The notes under the pieces were generated by a model that saw only the letters and a list, made by a program, of their open reading frames with translations, was not told the DNA's origin and made no database searches. Of a stretch of DNA of 15,647 nucleotides, positions 13,544 through 15,647 are shown piece by piece. Position 1 is the stretch's first letter. Every line of letters starts with the position of its first letter. Origin of the DNA: Bacillota bacterium (lineage in GTDB: Bacteria > Bacillota > Clostridia > DSM-8532); contig JAEZBW010000103.1 in assembly GCA_023426765.1 (NCBI GenBank), positions 1 through 15,647 of the forward strand, read 5' to 3'. A program made the position numbers and the translations under genes.

Positions 13544-13587
13544 GCTTTGATGATGTTGCAACTTCTGAAAAACGGAAAGGGATTTTT

Positions 13588-14481
13588 ATGTGGGAGATCA
13601 TTAAAGGTGCGTTAATGCTTGGTTTACTATGGTCCGTGATGACGATAGGGGTTTATATTACCTACCGAATTCTGGATATTGCGGATCTGACCGTCGAAGG
13701 CAGTATTACGATGGGGGCTGCGATAGCGGCTTTTTGCATTTCAAACGGAATGAACCCCTATCTTTCAACCCTGCTGGCTCTCATCGGAGGAATGGCTGCC
13801 GGGCTTGTCACCGGTCTATTGCATACGAAACTGAAAATTCCCGCTCTGCTGTCGGGTATATTAACCATGATTGCGCTATACTCCATTAACCTCAGGATCA
13901 TGGGCAGGGCAAACATTTCCCTTCTGCGGGTAGATACCATTTACACTTCATTTACGAATATGGGGATGGATAAAACCTCCTCCATCATCGTGTTGGGGCT
14001 GATCTGCATAGTCATTTTAATCGGTATTTTATACTGGTTCTTCGGTACCGAAGTGGGCTGCGCCATCCGTGCAACGGGCAACAACCCGCAGATGGCCCGC
14101 GCGCAGGGGATCAACACGAGGAATATGATCATTCTGGGCCTTGTCATCAGCAATGGCCTTGTTGCCTTCAGTGGGGCGCTGATCGCGCAAAGCCAAAGCT
14201 TTGCCGATATTCAGATGGGCATTGGATCCATTGTGATCGGGCTGGCATCGGTGATCATCGGCGAAGTGCTGTTCGGAAAAAAGAACTTCTACAGCCGTTT
14301 AATATCACTGGTACTGGGTGCATTTACCTACCGGTTTATTATCGCAATCGTTTTGAAATTGGGGATGGCCGCCAATGACCTGAAGCTGTTTACCGCAATC
14401 ACCGTAGCTGTCGCGCTGGCTCTACCGATGTTCAAAACCTATCTGCAGCCTGTCAGGAAATCTGTGAAGGGGGCTGAATAA
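13588..14481 (+). CDS. ABC importer permease, putative tryptophan/tyrosine type
   Basis: This integral membrane subunit of 297 residues belongs to the BPD_transp_2 (PF02653, COG4120) family. It has about eight or nine hydrophobic segments, beginning IIKGALMLGLLWSVMTIGVY. Family text includes ILDIADLTVEGSITMGAA and GTEVGCAIRATGNNPQMARA followed by QGIN, the cytoplasmic loop expected to contact the ATPase, and later GSIVIGLASVIIGEVLFGKK. The frame is open upstream to 13534, but the ATG at 13588 is chosen because GAAAGGG lies just before it and because the 54 bases upstream run into the terminator-like hairpin. It ends one base before the ATPase gene start and is probably co-translated with it. 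Confidence 0.9.
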   Translation: MWEIIKGALMLGLLWSVMTIGVYITYRILDIADLTVEGSITMGAAIAAFCISNGMNPYLSTLLALIGGMAAGLVTGLLHTKLKIPALLSGILTMIALYSINLRIMGRANISLLRVDTIYTSFTNMGMDKTSSIIVLGLICIVILIGILYWFFGTEVGCAIRATGNNPQMARAQGINTRNMIILGLVISNGLVAFSGALIAQSQSFADIQMGIGSIVIGLASVIIGEVLFGKKNFYSRLISLVLGAFTYRFIIAIVLKLGMAANDLKLFTAITVAVALALPMFKTYLQPVRKSVKGAE

Positions 14482-14482
14482 C

Positions 14483-15277
14483 ATGCTTGAAGTTAAAGGA
14501 ATTACAAAAACATTCAATGCCGGAACAGTCAATGAAAAGGTTGCATTAAAGGATGTGACTTTCACCCTTCAGGAAGGTGATTTCATCACACTGATTGGCG
14601 GAAACGGATCTGGAAAATCCACGCTGCTGAATTGCATTGCCGGGGTTTACATCGTCGATCAGGGTTCAATTATCATTGACAGCACCGATGTAACAAAGCT
14701 TCCGGAGCATAAACGCGCTGGCATGCTGGGCCGTGTTTTTCAGGATCCGATGATTGGCACCGCGTCCAACATGGGCATTGAGGAAAACCTTGCGCTGGCT
14801 TTGCGCAGAGGAAATCGCCGCGGTTTAACCTGGGGGATCACCCATCAGGAACGGGAAACGTACAGGGAACAGCTGAAAAAGCTGGAGTTGGATCTGGAAA
14901 ACCGTCTTCAGTCGAAGGTTGGCCTTCTTTCCGGAGGGCAGCGGCAGGCCCTGACACTTTTAATGGCCACGCTGAAAAAACCAAGGCTGCTTTTGCTGGA
15001 TGAGCATACTTCGGCGTTAGACCCCAAAACAGCGCAGATGGTATTGGAACTGAGCGACCACATCATCCGTGAAAACAAACTGACCACGATGATGGTTACG
15101 CACAACATGCGCGATGCCATCAAGTATGGAAACCGGTTAGTGGTGATGTATAACGGACGTATTATTCTGGATATCTGCGATGAAGAAAAGCAGAAGCTTA
15201 CGGTGGAAGATCTGTTAAAGCGGTTCGGAAGGATCAGCGGCGAAGATTTCGCCAATGACCGCGCATTGCTGTCCTAA
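14483..15277 (+). CDS. ABC importer ATP-binding protein, putative tryptophan/tyrosine type
   Basis: This is the cytoplasmic ATPase of the importer, 264 residues and of family length. Motifs are Walker A GGNGSGKST (residues 39-47), Q-loop Gln87 in RVFQDPM, signature LSGGQRQ (149-155), Walker B LLLLDEH (169-175) with catalytic Glu174, D-loop SALD and H-loop His207 in VTHNM. The His after the catalytic Glu (DEHTSALDPKTA) is usual in this COG1101 group. AAGGGGG lies upstream of the ATG and the gene follows the permease stop by one base. No clear terminator follows; the insertion sequence begins within about 30 bases. Confidence 0.93.
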   Translation: MLEVKGITKTFNAGTVNEKVALKDVTFTLQEGDFITLIGGNGSGKSTLLNCIAGVYIVDQGSIIIDSTDVTKLPEHKRAGMLGRVFQDPMIGTASNMGIEENLALALRRGNRRGLTWGITHQERETYREQLKKLELDLENRLQSKVGLLSGGQRQALTLLMATLKKPRLLLLDEHTSALDPKTAQMVLELSDHIIRENKLTTMMVTHNMRDAIKYGNRLVVMYNGRIILDICDEEKQKLTVEDLLKRFGRISGEDFANDRALLS

Positions 15278-15438
15278 AGATGATGGAGTGCTTTCTTTCT
15301 TTTAACCATTTCAAACAAGAAGTCCCCTACCTCTAAGCTACATTACTCACTTTAGTGAGAGCGAAGGTGGGGGATGAATTGTCTTCAGAGTCTCTCTAGA
15401 GACACTAACAATAATTCTATAAAAATCCATAAATAGAA

Positions 15439-15467
15439 TTGAACAAACAATCATAATATGATATAAT
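15439..15467 (+). promoter_or_regulatory. Promoter of tnpA
   Basis: TTGAAC (15439-15444) and TATAAT (15462-15467) are 17 bases apart, about 40 bases before the tnpA ATG. Confidence 0.6.
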
Positions 15468-15505
15468 TGAGTCAGTAATAAATCATTAGAAGAGGTTATA
15501 AAACA

Positions 15506-15647
15506 ATGAAATTAGATAGCAACAATCATTCAGTGTTCATTATGTTTTATCATCTTATTCTTGTTACCAAATATCGAAAAAAGGTAATAGATGATGTACT
15601 TTCAAACAGGTTAAGAGAGATGTTCGAGTACATAGCCTCCAATTACA
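15506..15647 (+). CDS. tnpA: IS200/IS605 transposase TnpA (5' part only)
   Basis: This is the Y1 tyrosine transposase that cuts and joins single-stranded element ends. The 47 codons in the window read MKLDSNNHSVFIMFYHLILV then TKYRKKVIDDVLSNRLREMF, closely matching the start of clostridial IS200/IS605 TnpA proteins, which are about 130-155 residues. The HUH motif and the catalytic Tyr lie past the window edge, so intactness cannot be judged. AGAGG lies 11 bases before the ATG. The first part of the message has strong hairpins, which in IS200 reduce translation. Confidence 0.92.
   Translation, partial: MKLDSNNHSVFIMFYHLILVTKYRKKVIDDVLSNRLREMFEYIASNY

Larger units (their letters stand above)
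15306..15647 (+). mobile_element. IS200/IS605-family insertion sequence, left end (rest outside window)
   Basis: The element carries tnpA and a subterminal hairpin: TCCCCTACCT (15323-15332) pairs with AGGTGGGGGA (15365-15374), with one G-T pair, enclosing CTCAC-TTTA-GTGAG (15346-15359). A second hairpin, GTCTC-TCTA-GAGAC, sits at 15390-15403. Imperfect palindromes near the ends are what TnpA of this family recognises as single-stranded DNA. The exact left tip is inferred: TTTAA at 15301-15305 resembles the pentanucleotide target of IS605, and the hairpin would then lie 17 bases inside, a usual distance. The right end and any tnpB are beyond the window. Confidence 0.75.

Noticed and set aside
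14990..15030. His after the catalytic Glu in the ABC ATPase (DEHTSALD) as an unusual residue
   Set aside because: DEHT-ALDPKTA is usual for ATPases of this importer family, so it is a family trait and not a defect.
1..15647. CRISPR array, tRNA or rRNA genes
   Set aside because: No regularly spaced direct repeats and no cloverleaf or rRNA-like sequences were seen on either strand.

Overview
The window looks like chromosome of a low-to-moderate GC Bacillota, most likely a clostridial anaerobe. The reasons are strong AGGAGG-type ribosome binding sites, sigma-A promoters with near-consensus boxes, lipoprotein-type solute-binding proteins, two S-layer homology (SLH) surface proteins, an ECF sigma/anti-sigma pair and an IS200/IS605-type transposase. 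The genus cannot be fixed from the sequence alone.

Layout. Positions 1-3366 (minus strand) hold a high-affinity phosphate transporter operon in the order pstS-pstC-pstA-pstB, with pstB cut by the window edge and a near-consensus promoter before pstS. An intergenic stretch with no clear gene follows. Positions 3838-5614 (minus) hold an ECF sigma factor and, overlapping its end, a single-pass membrane protein that is probably its anti-sigma factor. Three short stem-loops (5684-5770) separate these from a large exported SLH protein (5788-8323, minus) whose reading frame is broken by one base near 6096. Positions 8324-9114 contain no convincing gene. They hold a possible 5' remnant of a group II intron and REP-like GGGACGGTT hairpins related to those at 5684. 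A PutP-type sodium/proline symporter (9115-10671, minus) and a second exported SLH protein (10879-12177, minus) follow, each with its own promoter, and the second has a clear terminator.

From 12331 the strand switches. A promoter and a hairpin-containing leader precede a three-gene ABC importer of the putative tryptophan/tyrosine type: lipoprotein, permease, ATPase (12451-15277). Directly after it lies the left end of an IS200/IS605-family element with the first 47 codons of tnpA, running off the window.

How the genes fit together. The two ABC operons import phosphate and probably an aromatic amino acid. PutP imports proline. The SLH proteins would sit on the cell wall, and the ECF/anti-sigma pair may sense an envelope signal, although no regulatory link to the SLH genes can be shown here. 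In both ABC operons, hairpins lie between the binding-protein gene and the first permease gene. This fits the usual need for more binding protein than membrane components. I found no convincing new multi-gene system. The points most worth following up are the single-base frameshift in the SLH gene, the REP-like hairpin family, the possible group II intron fragment, and the structured leader and intergenic regions of the ABC operons.
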